NCBI RefSeq assembly: GCF_000380105.1
Contig: NZ_KB904464.1
Span: 1-37,959, forward strand
DNA length: 37,959 bases
Source of the DNA: Streptococcus orisratti DSM 15617
GTDB lineage: Bacteria > Bacillota > Bacilli > Lactobacillales > Streptococcaceae
Reading direction: 5' to 3'
Translations under genes and position numbers: made by a program
Shown here: positions 27,429 through 36,343 of the stretch, in pieces
Layout: each line of letters starts with the position of its first letter
How positions within the stretch are numbered: the stretch's first letter is position 1
The notes under the pieces: generated by a model
Seen by the model: the letters and a program-made list of their open reading frames with translations, nothing else
What the model was told of the DNA's origin: nothing
Databases searched by the model: none

Positions 27429-27911
27429 ATGTCAAAGGATGTTATCGTTGAAAGTTTTGAATTAGACCACACAGCTGTTAAAGCCCCTTATGTTCGTCTG
27501 ATCTCTGAGGAATTTGGTCCTGTCGGTGACAGCATCACCAATTTTGATGTGCGTCTTGTGCAACCAAATGAAGACGCCATCCCAACCGCTGGCCTTCACA
27601 CCATTGAACATTTGTTAGCTAAACTTATTCGTGAACGCATAGATGGTATGATAGACTGCTCTCCATTTGGCTGTCGAACAGGTTTTCACCTCATCATGTG
27701 GGGCAAACACAGTAGTACCGAGATCGCCAAAGTCATCAAATCAAGTCTCGAAGAGATTGCTAACGTAACATCTTGGAAAGATGTTCCCGGTACCACTATC
27801 GAATCCTGTGGTAATTATAAAGATCACAGTCTTTTCTCAGCTAAAGAATGGGCCAAACTCATCTTGGAACGTGGGATTTCTGATGATCCATTTGAACGAA
27901 ATGTGATGTAG
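27429..27911 (+). CDS. luxS: S-ribosylhomocysteine lyase LuxS
   Basis: The 160-residue enzyme cleaves S-ribosylhomocysteine to homocysteine and the AI-2 precursor DPD, part of the activated methyl cycle and AI-2 signalling. The metal ligands are the two His of HTIEH (about 54-58) and the Cys of [11 protein letters not shown] near residue 127. The catalytic Cys is in [12 protein letters not shown]. The full length is intact. It is divergent from rny and followed 42 bases later by the toroid-fold protein at 27954, with no terminator between, so the two may be co-transcribed. Confidence 0.96.
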   Translation: MSKDVIVESFELDHTAVKAPYVRLISEEFGPVGDSITNFDVRLVQPNEDAIPTAGLHTIEHLLAKLIRERIDGMIDCSPFGCRTGFHLIMWGKHSSTEIAKVIKSSLEEIANVTSWKDVPGTTIESCGNYKDHSLFSAKEWAKLILERGISDDPFERNVM

Positions 27912-27953
27912 GCCCTCATCAGAATTAAGGACAATTCAAGGAGGCAAGAATCA

Positions 27954-28814
27954 ATGGATACAGCCTTAGAACTCAAAATTGGTTTGGACAAGGGACAAGC
28001 ATTTTCTGACAGTCAGATTATGGATAAACTTCTTCATTCTGAACTTGTAGCTAAGCTTACCTCATACCTACCCGAAAAACCACTTGCATTGGTGTGGCGA
28101 CTGATTTGTATCAGTGAAATTCCATATAGCAACAGGTTAAAATATACTCAAGATCTGATTGACAGGGTATATGAAAAATTTGCGACACCATTTGGTTTTT
28201 CTTTGAGTGGAGATGAGAAACATTTCCTTCCTTGTTACAATGCGATGATGATTTCTGCCTTATGTCGCTTGAACAGGGCTACCGACCGACAGGTACGAAA
28301 TGCAGTTGAGTGGATTAATGCAAATCAGCCTATGCAAAGAGGACAAAAAGTTGAACTCCCAAACTTTAATTTTGACCGATATGGTGGATGTTTCAAGCAG
28401 ACTCCTTGTTACATCGGTTTAGCAAAATCAGTTTTTGCCTTGCAAGACTTTAAAGAACAAACAGGCGAAACAAAGTACGACCAACAGTTGATAAAAGGAA
28501 CAGCCTATATTCTTGAACATCATTTTTTCAAGCGTTTAAGCACAGGCAAGCCTATAACGAAACATATTACCGACATCTCTTTCCCCGAAACCTACCACTT
28601 AAATACGGTTGAATTATTGCGATTTGCTAACAAGACAAACATGATGCAGGATGAAAGGACAAAGGAGCTGATTGCATATATAAAGAATAAAAGAACCAAA
28701 GACGGAAAATGGAAGAATAACTTTAAGTATAAAGCTGACGGTTATCTTGCGTTTGACAAAGATAAAAAAGAGAGTCAATGGACAACGCATATCATTGAAC
28801 AAAATTTGTTGTAA
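27954..28814 (+). CDS. Prenyltransferase/terpene-cyclase-like toroid protein, function unknown
   Basis: The 286-residue protein has a strong binding site (AAGGAGG) and follows luxS. Its sequence suggests an alpha/alpha-toroid of the prenyltransferase and squalene-cyclase class: repeated helix pairs, a central DRYGGCFKQTPCYIGLAKSVFAL (here: DRYGGCFKQ and TPCYIGLAKSVFAL) and a QW-like KDGKWKNN near residue 245. The DxDD motif of true squalene-hopene cyclases is not seen, and no signal peptide or membrane segment is present. Similar proteins are usually annotated only by fold. Its role next to luxS is unknown; it may be a recent arrival at this locus. Confidence 0.55.
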   Translation: MDTALELKIGLDKGQAFSDSQIMDKLLHSELVAKLTSYLPEKPLALVWRLICISEIPYSNRLKYTQDLIDRVYEKFATPFGFSLSGDEKHFLPCYNAMMISALCRLNRATDRQVRNAVEWINANQPMQRGQKVELPNFNFDRYGGCFKQTPCYIGLAKSVFALQDFKEQTGETKYDQQLIKGTAYILEHHFFKRLSTGKPITKHITDISFPETYHLNTVELLRFANKTNMMQDERTKELIAYIKNKRTKDGKWKNNFKYKADGYLAFDKDKKESQWTTHIIEQNLL

Positions 28815-29009
28815 TACGTTGTGATACTAGGATAGAATGAGCTTTTTCCTAAAGAATTCGATTTTCCACAGAGAATAGATCATGATAATACCGCCATCAA
28901 ACAACAGTAAAGTGATTCCCCTTTTTTCCAATCATCATTCTCTGGTAGTAGTTAGTGTTAAAAGAGACTGGATAAAATCTCAACTCATCTCAATATTTGG
29001 AGACAATTT

Positions 29010-29064
29010 GCAATAAAAAACGCATAAAATCAAGTTATCAAAAACATTGATTTTATGCGTTTTT
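29010..29064. terminator. Bidirectional intrinsic terminator
   Basis: Perfect 18-bp stem (29016-29033 with 29047-29064; core ACGCATAAAATCAA) with A and T runs on both sides. It can end the luxS-side transcript from the left and mapZ from the right. The rest of 28815-29097 shows no gene. Confidence 0.85.
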
Positions 29065-29097
29065 ACTATTCCAAAAATGTTGCCCAGTCTGGTTCTT

Positions 29098-30558
29098 TTA
29101 ATAGTCTAGAGCATCTGCACGACCAGGTGCATTCCCTACGAAGTACCCAGTCTTACAGTTGATAGAGAATAGGTAAGTACCATCTGACTTAAACATATTG
29201 TAATAACCATTTCCATTGATAATATTGACTTTTTCTAAGATGAAGTCATTTCCAGTGAAATAGCCACGCGCTTGGGAAGTTGCAATGATTTTTTCAAGCA
29301 CACCATCTGCAAATGTCCAAGCCGAATTTGATGTATCAGCAATCGCTGACTCATCATACGGTACACGACTCTTTTGCCGTTGCAAAATAGCAGGATCATA
29401 GTTCGTAATACCAAAACTTGTTGCACCTGAAACTGTAGGAGTCGTTGTTTCTTGTGGGGCAGCTTGCGTATTATCCGTAGCGGGGGCAGATACCGTCTCC
29501 GCTGGTGCTGAAGTTGCAGCATTTTCTGTTGCTTTCGCCAGCTGATCACGTCCATCAGAAATAACGGATTGTAAAAGTGTATCCAGACTAGCATTTCCTG
29601 TATTTAAGGTATCGCTGGACAGACTATCAAAGTTGGCATCTGATTTTACCGTCGCCGAAACCTTAGAGCCATCCACAATAGCATCCGATCGGAAAAGACC
29701 ATTTACTGCTTGAATTGCTGAGATTTGCTTGCTGAGGCTATCATATTTAGACTTCAACTTGTCATAATACTCAGTTCCTTCTAATTTCTTTAATGCTGCT
29801 TCAAGTTTAGATAAATTAGCAAATTCACTGTTTTTCAATTTTGTCTGTTCATCGTCAGTAAAGAAACTTGCGTACAAATCCTCAAAAAGTGCCTTATTGG
29901 CCTTAGCTGTTTTATCTGTACTTGTTGACTGCGTTGACTGAGTGGTCGAATAAGACGCTTCCGTTTGTGAGCTTTTTCCGTTCAGTAGGTTCATGGCATA
30001 GGCAATACCAAAAATTGCCACAATCAAAGCTACCAAGCTACCAATAACGATACCTTTTCGTTTGTAAAACGGCTGTGCTGCTTCATCATCCTTATCTAAA
30101 GTAATAGAATCAACAGAAAGCCTATTTACCTCAGCTTCTTTCGGAGTATCTACAAAATCCGTAGGCTTTTCCTCAGGAATAACAGGTTCTTCAAAAATAA
30201 CTGTCTTGGTCAAATCTGGCTCAGCAGATTCTTTAATTTCTTCAGACATCTCAGCTTCTTTGATAGGCTCGAAGAAACCCGTCTTTTCAAGTTCCTCACG
30301 TTGCTTCCTGATAAAATCATCTAAACTACCAGTATCTAATTGTTCGAAATCAGACAACTTAGTTTCGAATTTCCGTGAGACTACTTCCTCACGGTGCTGT
30401 TTAATGTATTTATCTAAAACATTATCATTTTCAGTGATGCCTGCCTTGAGTTCCTTATCCTTACGAACAGCTTCTCCGACAGTCATATTCTGAGCCTTTT
30501 CAAAATCAAGACTCGGTGACTCTTGCTCAGAATCTGAAATTTTCTTATCTTCCGACAC
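29098..30558 (-). CDS. mapZ: Division-site positioning protein MapZ (LocZ)
   Basis: The 486-residue protein has a long acidic cytoplasmic part (1-170) with PS-rich motifs typical of PASTA-kinase targets, one membrane segment (about 170-192, GIVIGSLVALIVAIFGIAYA), an extracellular helical domain, a Ser/Thr/Ala/Pro-rich linker and a C-terminal domain starting near FGITNYDPAIL that binds peptidoglycan in relatives. MapZ marks midcell and places FtsZ rings in streptococci and is phosphorylated by StkP. The next gene upstream is the RNA methyltransferase, with rnpB and gpsB beyond, the same order as in pneumococcus. Confidence 0.9.
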   Translation of the reverse strand: MSEDKKISDSEQESPSLDFEKAQNMTVGEAVRKDKELKAGITENDNVLDKYIKQHREEVVSRKFETKLSDFEQLDTGSLDDFIRKQREELEKTGFFEPIKEAEMSEEIKESAEPDLTKTVIFEEPVIPEEKPTDFVDTPKEAEVNRLSVDSITLDKDDEAAQPFYKRKGIVIGSLVALIVAIFGIAYAMNLLNGKSSQTEASYSTTQSTQSTSTDKTAKANKALFEDLYASFFTDDEQTKLKNSEFANLSKLEAALKKLEGTEYYDKLKSKYDSLSKQISAIQAVNGLFRSDAIVDGSKVSATVKSDANFDSLSSDTLNTGNASLDTLLQSVISDGRDQLAKATENAATSAPAETVSAPATDNTQAAPQETTTPTVSGATSFGITNYDPAILQRQKSRVPYDESAIADTSNSAWTFADGVLEKIIATSQARGYFTGNDFILEKVNIINGNGYYNMFKSDGTYLFSINCKTGYFVGNAPGRADALDY

Positions 30559-30571
30559 GTTTTCTACCTCT

Positions 30572-31726
30572 CTAATCTAGATTTCTTTTCACACGTTCAC
30601 CGTAAAATTGGTATAAATCAACTTTTAGAGTACCATTATACAATTTACGTTTTTTAGCAGCTTTAGAACCATATTTGCTTTCAAAATTTTCATCGCTGGT
30701 TAGGATAAATTTGCTCCAAGTTTTAAGGGGAGCAAAAGTCTGTCCCATCTCATTATACAACACATCAACGGCCTTGTCATCCAACAGTCGCTCACCATAC
30801 GGCGGGTTTGACACAATAACCCCGTTGATTTTATCGGTTTTGAGGTCTTGAAGACGCATTTGTTTCAATTTGATAACATCTCCAAGACCAGCCTCATCCG
30901 CATTTTTCTTGGCAATTTCTATCATACGAGCATCAATATCACATCCCATAATATCAAGTTCTATGTCATAATTAGCCTTAGCATCAGCCTCATCACGTAC
31001 TCTTTGAACCAAATCCTTATCAACCCAAGGCCATGCTTCAAAAGCAAAGTCTCTATTAAAACCCGGAGCAATATTCATGCCAATCATGGCCGCTTCAATG
31101 CAAAAAGTACCCGAACCACAAGTTGGGTCAATCAACGGCTTATCCGGAAACCAATTGGATAATTCAATGATGGCTGCTGCCATATTTTCTTTAATCGGAG
31201 CCCCACCTTTTTCAACACGATAGCCACGCTTGAAGAGACTGGAACCCGTAGTATCAATCATTATCGTTGCCTTGTCCTTAAGGAGTGATACTTCAATTTT
31301 AAACTCCGCACCATTTTCCTGAAGAGGAACACCCTCTGGGCGGTGATAAATCTTCTGCAGTTTTTTGACAACAGCTTTTTTTGTGATTGCTTGAACAGAA
31401 GGCTCATTGTGAAGCTTTGATTTGACACACTTAGCTTTAGAAATTGGAAATTTAGCTCCTAAAGGCAGATAGTTTTCCCAATCCAATGCAAAAACACCCT
31501 GAAAAAGTTCTTCAAAGCTACGAGCAGAAAATTCACCCACTACAATCTTGATTCGATCCGCCGCTCGAAGCCAAAGATTGGTCATAGCAATGCTTTCCAC
31601 ACCACCTTTAAAACGTATTTTACCGTTATCAACTTGACACTCAATTCCTAAATTTCGTATTTCTTTGCCTACAACCGCTTCTATACCTGATGCTGCAGTT
31701 GCCACTAAATTAAATTCTTTTTTCAT
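30572..31726 (-). CDS. THUMP-domain class I SAM-dependent RNA methyltransferase (RlmL/YpsC type)
   Basis: The 384-residue protein has an N-terminal ferredoxin-like and THUMP region (about 1-160) and a methyltransferase domain with DPTCGSGTFCIEAAMIG and the N6-adenine/N2-guanine type motif SNPPYGER. Relatives methylate a base of 23S rRNA (RlmL N-terminal-type activity), but the exact target here is not shown. It starts after an extended -10 promoter that follows the rnpB terminator and is followed 13 bases later by mapZ, so both share a transcript. Confidence 0.88.
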   Translation of the reverse strand: MKKEFNLVATAASGIEAVVGKEIRNLGIECQVDNGKIRFKGGVESIAMTNLWLRAADRIKIVVGEFSARSFEELFQGVFALDWENYLPLGAKFPISKAKCVKSKLHNEPSVQAITKKAVVKKLQKIYHRPEGVPLQENGAEFKIEVSLLKDKATIMIDTTGSSLFKRGYRVEKGGAPIKENMAAAIIELSNWFPDKPLIDPTCGSGTFCIEAAMIGMNIAPGFNRDFAFEAWPWVDKDLVQRVRDEADAKANYDIELDIMGCDIDARMIEIAKKNADEAGLGDVIKLKQMRLQDLKTDKINGVIVSNPPYGERLLDDKAVDVLYNEMGQTFAPLKTWSKFILTSDENFESKYGSKAAKKRKLYNGTLKVDLYQFYGERVKRNLD

Positions 31727-31758
31727 ACATTTCCTTACTCTACAAATTATTCCTCTAC

Positions 31759-31767
31759 ATTATAGCA
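31759..31767 (-). promoter_or_regulatory. Extended -10 promoter for the methyltransferase-mapZ operon
   Basis: Minus strand TGC-TATAAT, a perfect extended -10, 32 bases before the start codon and downstream of the rnpB terminator. Confidence 0.65.
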
Positions 31768-31798
31768 TACGTGCACCAAATTTCATGGGGAGAGACAA

Positions 31799-31826
31799 GA
31801 AAAAGAGCTAAAATTATCTAGCTCTT
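31799..31826 (-). terminator. rnpB terminator
   Basis: Stem AAGAGCTA/TAGCTCTT (31803-31810 with 31819-31826) followed by TTTTTCTTG on the minus strand, directly behind the RNase P RNA. Confidence 0.8.
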
Positions 31827-31832
31827 AAACCT

Positions 31833-32216
31833 ATATGCAATTTTCTATAAGCCATGTTTTGTTCCAGAGATGACTAGGTACCATCTCCTTCGATAATCAT
31901 CTGTCTACTGTTTCCAGTCAGGATAGACCGTTCACTTCCAGCTATCCCATGCCCCTACCAAAGTTTGGGTTGCTAGCTTGAGGGGTTTACCGCGTTCCAT
32001 TTTTTACGTTTCCATAAAAACTACGTCACTGTGGCACTTTCAGAGTTATTCTGACATATCTTACGACTTAGCCATTTTACTCGCCGTAGGGCAGAAAAGA
32101 CTACCCCCCTAGGCTTATTTTTTCGCCTAGCACAAACACTACCGGCATCGCAGCCAGTGCTAGCATGGACTTTCCTCATAGTATTTGAATACTACGCGAT
32201 TATCCAAAAATTGCAC
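31833..32216 (-). ncRNA. rnpB: RNase P RNA, Bacillus (B) type
   Basis: On the minus strand the segment carries the conserved RNase P core: GAGGAAAGTCCATGC near the 5' end, GAAACGTAAAAAATGGAACG and AACCCCTCAAGC in the middle (here split in short pieces), GGTAGGGGCATGGGA and the 3' AACATGGCTTA. The first bases (GTGCAATTTT) pair with the last ones (AAAATTGCAT), which fixes the ends at about 32216 and 31833. It is the catalytic RNA that trims the 5' ends of tRNA precursors. It starts 11 bases after the gpsB stop, so its promoter must lie inside the gpsB coding region. Confidence 0.95.
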
Positions 32217-32226
32217 GTTTTTAACA

Positions 32227-32562
32227 TCATTCTACAATCTGTTTGCCAAAAACTTCTTTTTCAAGTCGGCTAATTCGTTTTAAAATATCAATATTTGTCG
32301 CAGACTGTGCAACCCTACTTGATTCTGAAGCCACTTGACTTCCTGTGTAAACAGGTTGTGGAACAACCTTAGGTTTAACCGCCAATTGCTGTTTTAAATT
32401 CTCATTTTCAGCACGTAGTTCCTGAATTTGGCTAATGTAGTTTTCGTAATCTTTGATAATATCGTCCAAAAACTCATCAACTTCTTTGCGGTCATAACCG
32501 CGCATACTGGTCTTAAATTCTTGCTCAAAAATGTCCTTAGGACTAAAAATAATACTTGCCAT
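32227..32562 (-). CDS. gpsB: Cell division protein GpsB
   Basis: The 111-residue DivIVA-like protein starts at 32562 ([19 protein letters not shown]). The TTG at 32577 would add five residues without support. It has the membrane-binding N-terminal region with [15 protein letters not shown], a coiled coil (about 35-65) and a C-terminal helical segment ending [12 protein letters not shown]. GpsB coordinates septal and peripheral wall synthesis and interacts with class A PBPs and, in streptococci, with StkP. It is in the conserved gpsB-rnpB-methyltransferase-mapZ order, close to recU-pbp1A on the other strand. Confidence 0.94.
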   Translation of the reverse strand: MASIIFSPKDIFEQEFKTSMRGYDRKEVDEFLDDIIKDYENYISQIQELRAENENLKQQLAVKPKVVPQPVYTGSQVASESSRVAQSATNIDILKRISRLEKEVFGKQIVE

Positions 32563-32625
32563 TCTTACTTCTCCCAATCGTTCGATACTATTTCTTACCT
32601 TTGAAATGACTTAAACATATCATTA

Positions 32626-32631
32626 ATTATA
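32626..32631 (-). promoter_or_regulatory. Candidate gpsB promoter (-10)
   Basis: TATAAT on the minus strand, 64 bases before the gpsB start; no clear -35. The 126-base gap to the YpsA-like gene is AT-rich, so this is a weak call. Confidence 0.35.
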
Positions 32632-32688
32632 TTACAGAATTTCTTAATAAAAGGCAAGTATTTTACTTTGAATTTTATGATTATTTCT

Positions 32689-33210
32689 TTAACTCAACCC
32701 CTCAATAAAGTCATTAAGTTTATCAAAAGTCAGATAATTTATTGGATAATTTTTTTTATCGCTCATTTTTTGTAATAAATATTTTAAGTTCGTTTCATTT
32801 TCAGAATCATAAAAAATATAGGCTCCATCTGTATTATCAACTATAAACTGGTTATATTGTCTAAATTGATGTGGAGCTTCATAAGTTGGATAGGAATATT
32901 TTACAAAATCTACGGTCTTAAATTTTGCTAACTTTACTTGATTGGCCTCACTCCATTGACTTCCTTGATTTTCAAAAGGAAATATGGTTGCAATTTGAAA
33001 ATCATAATCTTTTTGTAAATCTAGCGCGACTTCTAGCGTCCAGTACTCGAAACCAAGATTTCCCATAAAAATCAGCCAGTCCACTCCTTCCTCAAAGTAT
33101 CTTACGAGTTCTTTTTTTATTACTTGCTTGATAATTTTCAGGCGCTCATCATTATCTTGGAAAATCCCCACTTCAAAACTTTTGTAACCTGTTACAAGAA
33201 TTGCAGTCAT
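32689..33210 (-). CDS. DUF1273/YpsA SLOG-family protein
   Basis: The 173-residue protein has the YpsA layout: [12 protein letters not shown] at the start, a central [14 protein letters not shown] with the Gly-rich nucleotide-binding turn, and a conserved [14 protein letters not shown]. YpsA in Bacillus affects cell division; SLOG-fold proteins bind nucleotide-like ligands. The start has an AAAGGG site. It is divergent from recU with overlapping promoter regions, an arrangement conserved in Firmicutes (ypsA-gpsB next to recU-ponA). Confidence 0.88.
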   Translation of the reverse strand: MTAILVTGYKSFEVGIFQDNDERLKIIKQVIKKELVRYFEEGVDWLIFMGNLGFEYWTLEVALDLQKDYDFQIATIFPFENQGSQWSEANQVKLAKFKTVDFVKYSYPTYEAPHQFRQYNQFIVDNTDGAYIFYDSENETNLKYLLQKMSDKKNYPINYLTFDKLNDFIEGLS

Positions 33211-33234
33211 AATTTGTTACCCTTTCAGAAAATA

Positions 33235-33243
33235 TGGTATAAT
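33235..33243 (+). promoter_or_regulatory. recU-pbp1A promoter (extended -10)
   Basis: TGG-TATAAT on the plus strand with TTGTTA 18 bases upstream (33214-33219). The early leader carries a 6-bp hairpin GCTTAA/TTAAGC (33250-33267). Confidence 0.65.
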
Positions 33244-33285
33244 AATAATGCTTAAATTGCATTAAGCCTAGAAGTTAGGAGAACT

Positions 33286-33879
33286 ATGGTTAACTATCCC
33301 CATCATCTTATTAGAAAACCAGAACAACCTTCTTCAAAGTCAAAATCAGTCAATTTTGCCAATCGCGGTATGTCATTTGAGACAGCCATCAATGCTACTA
33401 ACGACTACTATCTCTCACGACATCTGGCAGTTGTTCACAAAAAACCAACACCTATCCAGATTGTAAAAGTCGACTATCCTAGGCGTAGCCGTGCGAAGAT
33501 TGTAGAAGCCTATTTTAGACAAGCCTCTACAACTGACTACTCTGGTGTTTATAAAGGACACTATCTTGACTTTGAAGCTAAGGAAACACGACAAAAATCA
33601 TCCATGCCAATGAAAAACTTCCATGCCCATCAAATCAAGCATATGGAAAATGTTATTGAGCAAAATGGTATTTGTTTTGTCTTACTTCACTTTTCAACAC
33701 TTAAGGAAACTTATTTTCTCCCTGCCGATGCTTTGGTAGCATTTTATCAAATTGATCAAGGGACAAAATCAATGCCTCTTGATTATATCAAAAAAAATGG
33801 CTATATGGTGACAAACGGTCGTTTGCCTCAAGTTCCTTATCTTGATATTATTGACAAAATTTTTTTAGGCGGTGATTAA
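33286..33879 (+). CDS. recU: Holliday junction resolvase RecU
   Basis: The 197-residue nuclease resolves recombination junctions. It shows the start [12 protein letters not shown], the conserved NRGMSFE, the catalytic region with [17 protein letters not shown] (Asp and Glu-x-Lys of the PD-(D/E)xK fold) and [11 protein letters not shown]. The start has an AGGAGA site. The stop overlaps the start of pbp1A by eight bases, the normal recU-pbp1A operon. Confidence 0.95.
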   Translation: MVNYPHHLIRKPEQPSSKSKSVNFANRGMSFETAINATNDYYLSRHLAVVHKKPTPIQIVKVDYPRRSRAKIVEAYFRQASTTDYSGVYKGHYLDFEAKETRQKSSMPMKNFHAHQIKHMENVIEQNGICFVLLHFSTLKETYFLPADALVAFYQIDQGTKSMPLDYIKKNGYMVTNGRLPQVPYLDIIDKIFLGGD

Positions 33880-36070
33880 AATTAAAAAAGAAACTCTTCT
33901 TAAGGTCTTAAAGTATCTCCTTATTACCGGAGTTAGCCTTGCTATCATTGTTGCACTATTAGGTGGTGGGCTATTTGCTTACTACGTTAGTAGTGCACCA
34001 AAATTATCCGAAAAAGAACTCAAATCAACCAATTCTAGTTTGATTTATGATGTCAACAACAACTTAATTGCCGATCTTGGTTCTGAAAAACGTGAAAATG
34101 TTTCGGCAGATAATATCCCTTTAAATTTGGTTAATGCCATTACTTCTATTGAAGACAAGCGTTTCTTCAAACACCGAGGTGTTGATATTTATCGTATTCT
34201 TGGTGCAGCTTTCAACAATATATTTAGAGGAAGTACCCAAGGGGGATCTACGTTAGACCAGCAATTGATTAAATTAGCTTACTTCTCCACAAGTGCTGCT
34301 GACCAAAATTTCAAGCGTAAAGCACAAGAAGCATGGTTAGCTCTACAACTAGAGCGTAAATATACCAAGCAGGAAATTTTAACCTTTTACATCAATAAGG
34401 TCTTTATGGGAAATGGTAACTACGGTATGCTTACCGCCGCTAAGTCCTACTTTGGTAAGGATTTAAAAGACCTCTCTATTGCTCAGTTGGCTCTTTTGGC
34501 CGGCATTCCTCAAGCTCCAAGCCAATATGACCCTTATACTAATCCAGAAGCAGCTCAAAGTCGTCGTGATACTGTTCTTAGCGAAATGCTTGAAGATAAA
34601 AACATTACCAAAAAAGAATATGATGTTGCTATCGCTACTCCAGTTACCGACGGTCTGCAGCCATTGACTTCCTCCTCTAGTTTCGAACCTTATCTTGACA
34701 ACTATATCAAGCAAGTTATTGAACAGATTAATTCAAAAACAGGGCAAGACATTTATTCGGCTGGATTGAAAGTATATACAAACGTCAACCCAGAAATCCA
34801 GCAGTATCTCTGGAATATTTATAACACAGATTACTACGTTTCTTACCCAGATACTGATTTACAAGTTGCTTCAACTGTTATTGATGTCAATACCGGTAAG
34901 GTCGTCGCTCAACTAGGTGCAAGAAATCAAGACACATCTGTTTCCCTTGGAACTAACCAAGCAGTACTAACCGACCGAGATTGGGGTTCAACAATGAAAC
35001 CAATCACTGACTATGCGCCAGCTATTGAAAAAGGTATCTATAAGAGTACTGCTGCTACAACCAATGACAATAAATACTATTGGCCTGGAACCTCTACACA
35101 GATTTACAACTGGGACCGTCAATATTATGGAACGATGACTATTCAACAAGCGGTTATGCAATCTCGTAACGTTCCCGCAGTAAAAGCCCTTGAAGCAGTC
35201 GGACTTAACGAAGCTAAATCTTTCTTGAGTGGACTAGGAATCAATTATCCTGAACTCTATTATTCAAATGCCATTTCAAGTTCAACTAGTGATAGCAGCC
35301 AAGAATATGGTGCTAGTAGCGAAAAAATGGCTGCTGCTTACGCTGCTTTTGCTAATGGCGGTGTCTATTACGAACCACAGTACGTGAATAAAATAGAATT
35401 CAGCGATGGTACGACACAGACTTTCGAATCTACTGGGAAGCGTGCTATGAAAGAAACTACTGCTTACATGATGACTACAATGCTCAAAACCGTTCTTACC
35501 TATGGTACGGGGACAGAAGCCTATGTTTCAGGTATGTATCAAGCAGGGAAAACTGGAACCTCAAACTATTCAGATGATGAATTGGCTCAAATTGAAGCAG
35601 CAACAGGTCTCTACAATAGTTCAGTAGGAACAATGGCCCCAGACGAGTTGTTTGTTGGTTATACAAATCAATATGCTATGGCTGTTTGGACTGGTTATAA
35701 GAATCGTTCAACCCCAATTTATGGTAGCGGACTTGACGTTGCAGCAAATGTTTACAAGGCAATGCAACTCCACTTAAATGAGACTTTTGGAAGCGGAAGT
35801 ACTGATTTTACCGCTCCAAGTGGAGTTTATCTCAGTGGAAATTATGCCTACTTAAGCGGTTCAAATCCTTACACTTACTCATCAAGTTCTAGCTCTGTCT
35901 ATAGTAACATCTATGGCAATAGCTCAAGTTCACAAGATACTAGCGAAACATCTGACCAATCCTCTAGCAATTCAACCAATGAGTCATCCTCAAATGAGGA
36001 CAACTCATTTTCTGACTCTTCTGTTGGATCAGAAACACAGACAGATAACGCTACCAATTCTCAAGAGTAA
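33872..36070 (+). CDS. pbp1A: Class A penicillin-binding protein 1A
   Basis: The 732-residue bifunctional wall synthase starts with GTG at 33872, overlapping recU. It has a cytoplasmic stub and membrane segment (about 12-35), the glycosyltransferase domain ([36 protein letters not shown]) and the transpeptidase domain with all three active-site motifs: STMK, SRN and KTGTS. STMK is the unaltered form; the Thr-to-Ala change seen in some penicillin-resistant pneumococci is absent. The last 70 residues are a Ser/Asn/Thr/Asp-rich low-complexity tail, like that of pneumococcal PBP1A. A strong terminator follows. Confidence 0.96.
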   Translation: MIKIKKETLLKVLKYLLITGVSLAIIVALLGGGLFAYYVSSAPKLSEKELKSTNSSLIYDVNNNLIADLGSEKRENVSADNIPLNLVNAITSIEDKRFFKHRGVDIYRILGAAFNNIFRGSTQGGSTLDQQLIKLAYFSTSAADQNFKRKAQEAWLALQLERKYTKQEILTFYINKVFMGNGNYGMLTAAKSYFGKDLKDLSIAQLALLAGIPQAPSQYDPYTNPEAAQSRRDTVLSEMLEDKNITKKEYDVAIATPVTDGLQPLTSSSSFEPYLDNYIKQVIEQINSKTGQDIYSAGLKVYTNVNPEIQQYLWNIYNTDYYVSYPDTDLQVASTVIDVNTGKVVAQLGARNQDTSVSLGTNQAVLTDRDWGSTMKPITDYAPAIEKGIYKSTAATTNDNKYYWPGTSTQIYNWDRQYYGTMTIQQAVMQSRNVPAVKALEAVGLNEAKSFLSGLGINYPELYYSNAISSSTSDSSQEYGASSEKMAAAYAAFANGGVYYEPQYVNKIEFSDGTTQTFESTGKRAMKETTAYMMTTMLKTVLTYGTGTEAYVSGMYQAGKTGTSNYSDDELAQIEAATGLYNSSVGTMAPDELFVGYTNQYAMAVWTGYKNRSTPIYGSGLDVAANVYKAMQLHLNETFGSGSTDFTAPSGVYLSGNYAYLSGSNPYTYSSSSSSVYSNIYGNSSSSQDTSETSDQSSSNSTNESSSNEDNSFSDSSVGSETQTDNATNSQE

Positions 36071-36169
36071 CTAAAACTTGTGCTCAACCGAGTCGTTTAA
36101 GTTATTCATCAAATACTTATTAACTGTAATGGTCGTCAATGAATCATTAAATAATTATTACAATACAAG

Positions 36170-36212
36170 AACGGGAATCCCACTGCTATTCGTAAGATTC
36201 CCGTTTTTTTTT
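36170..36212 (+). terminator. Intrinsic terminator after pbp1A
   Basis: Ten-bp stem (AACGGGAATC 36170-36179 with GATTCCCGTT 36196-36205) followed by nine T. The interval 36071-36343 otherwise holds only the pepC terminator candidate. Confidence 0.9.
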
Positions 36213-36284
36213 ATTATATGACATAAGCGGTGTTGTTAATAATACACCATCTTAGATTTCAAAAGTAACAATGCTTTCCAGTAA

Positions 36285-36318
36285 AATTAACCAATTTGTT
36301 ATAGATAAAGAATTGGTT
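36285..36318 (-). terminator. Candidate terminator after pepC
   Basis: AT-rich 8-bp stem (AACCAATT 36289-36296 with AATTGGTT 36311-36318) followed on the minus strand by AATTTT. The stem is weak and the T run short. Confidence 0.45.
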
Positions 36319-36343
36319 TCTATAATAAAACAAGCCTTTTATA

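Noticed and set aside
29235..29594. Minus-strand frame of 119 codons inside mapZ
   Set aside because: Shifted frame of the low-complexity linker of MapZ; biased composition explains the absence of stops.
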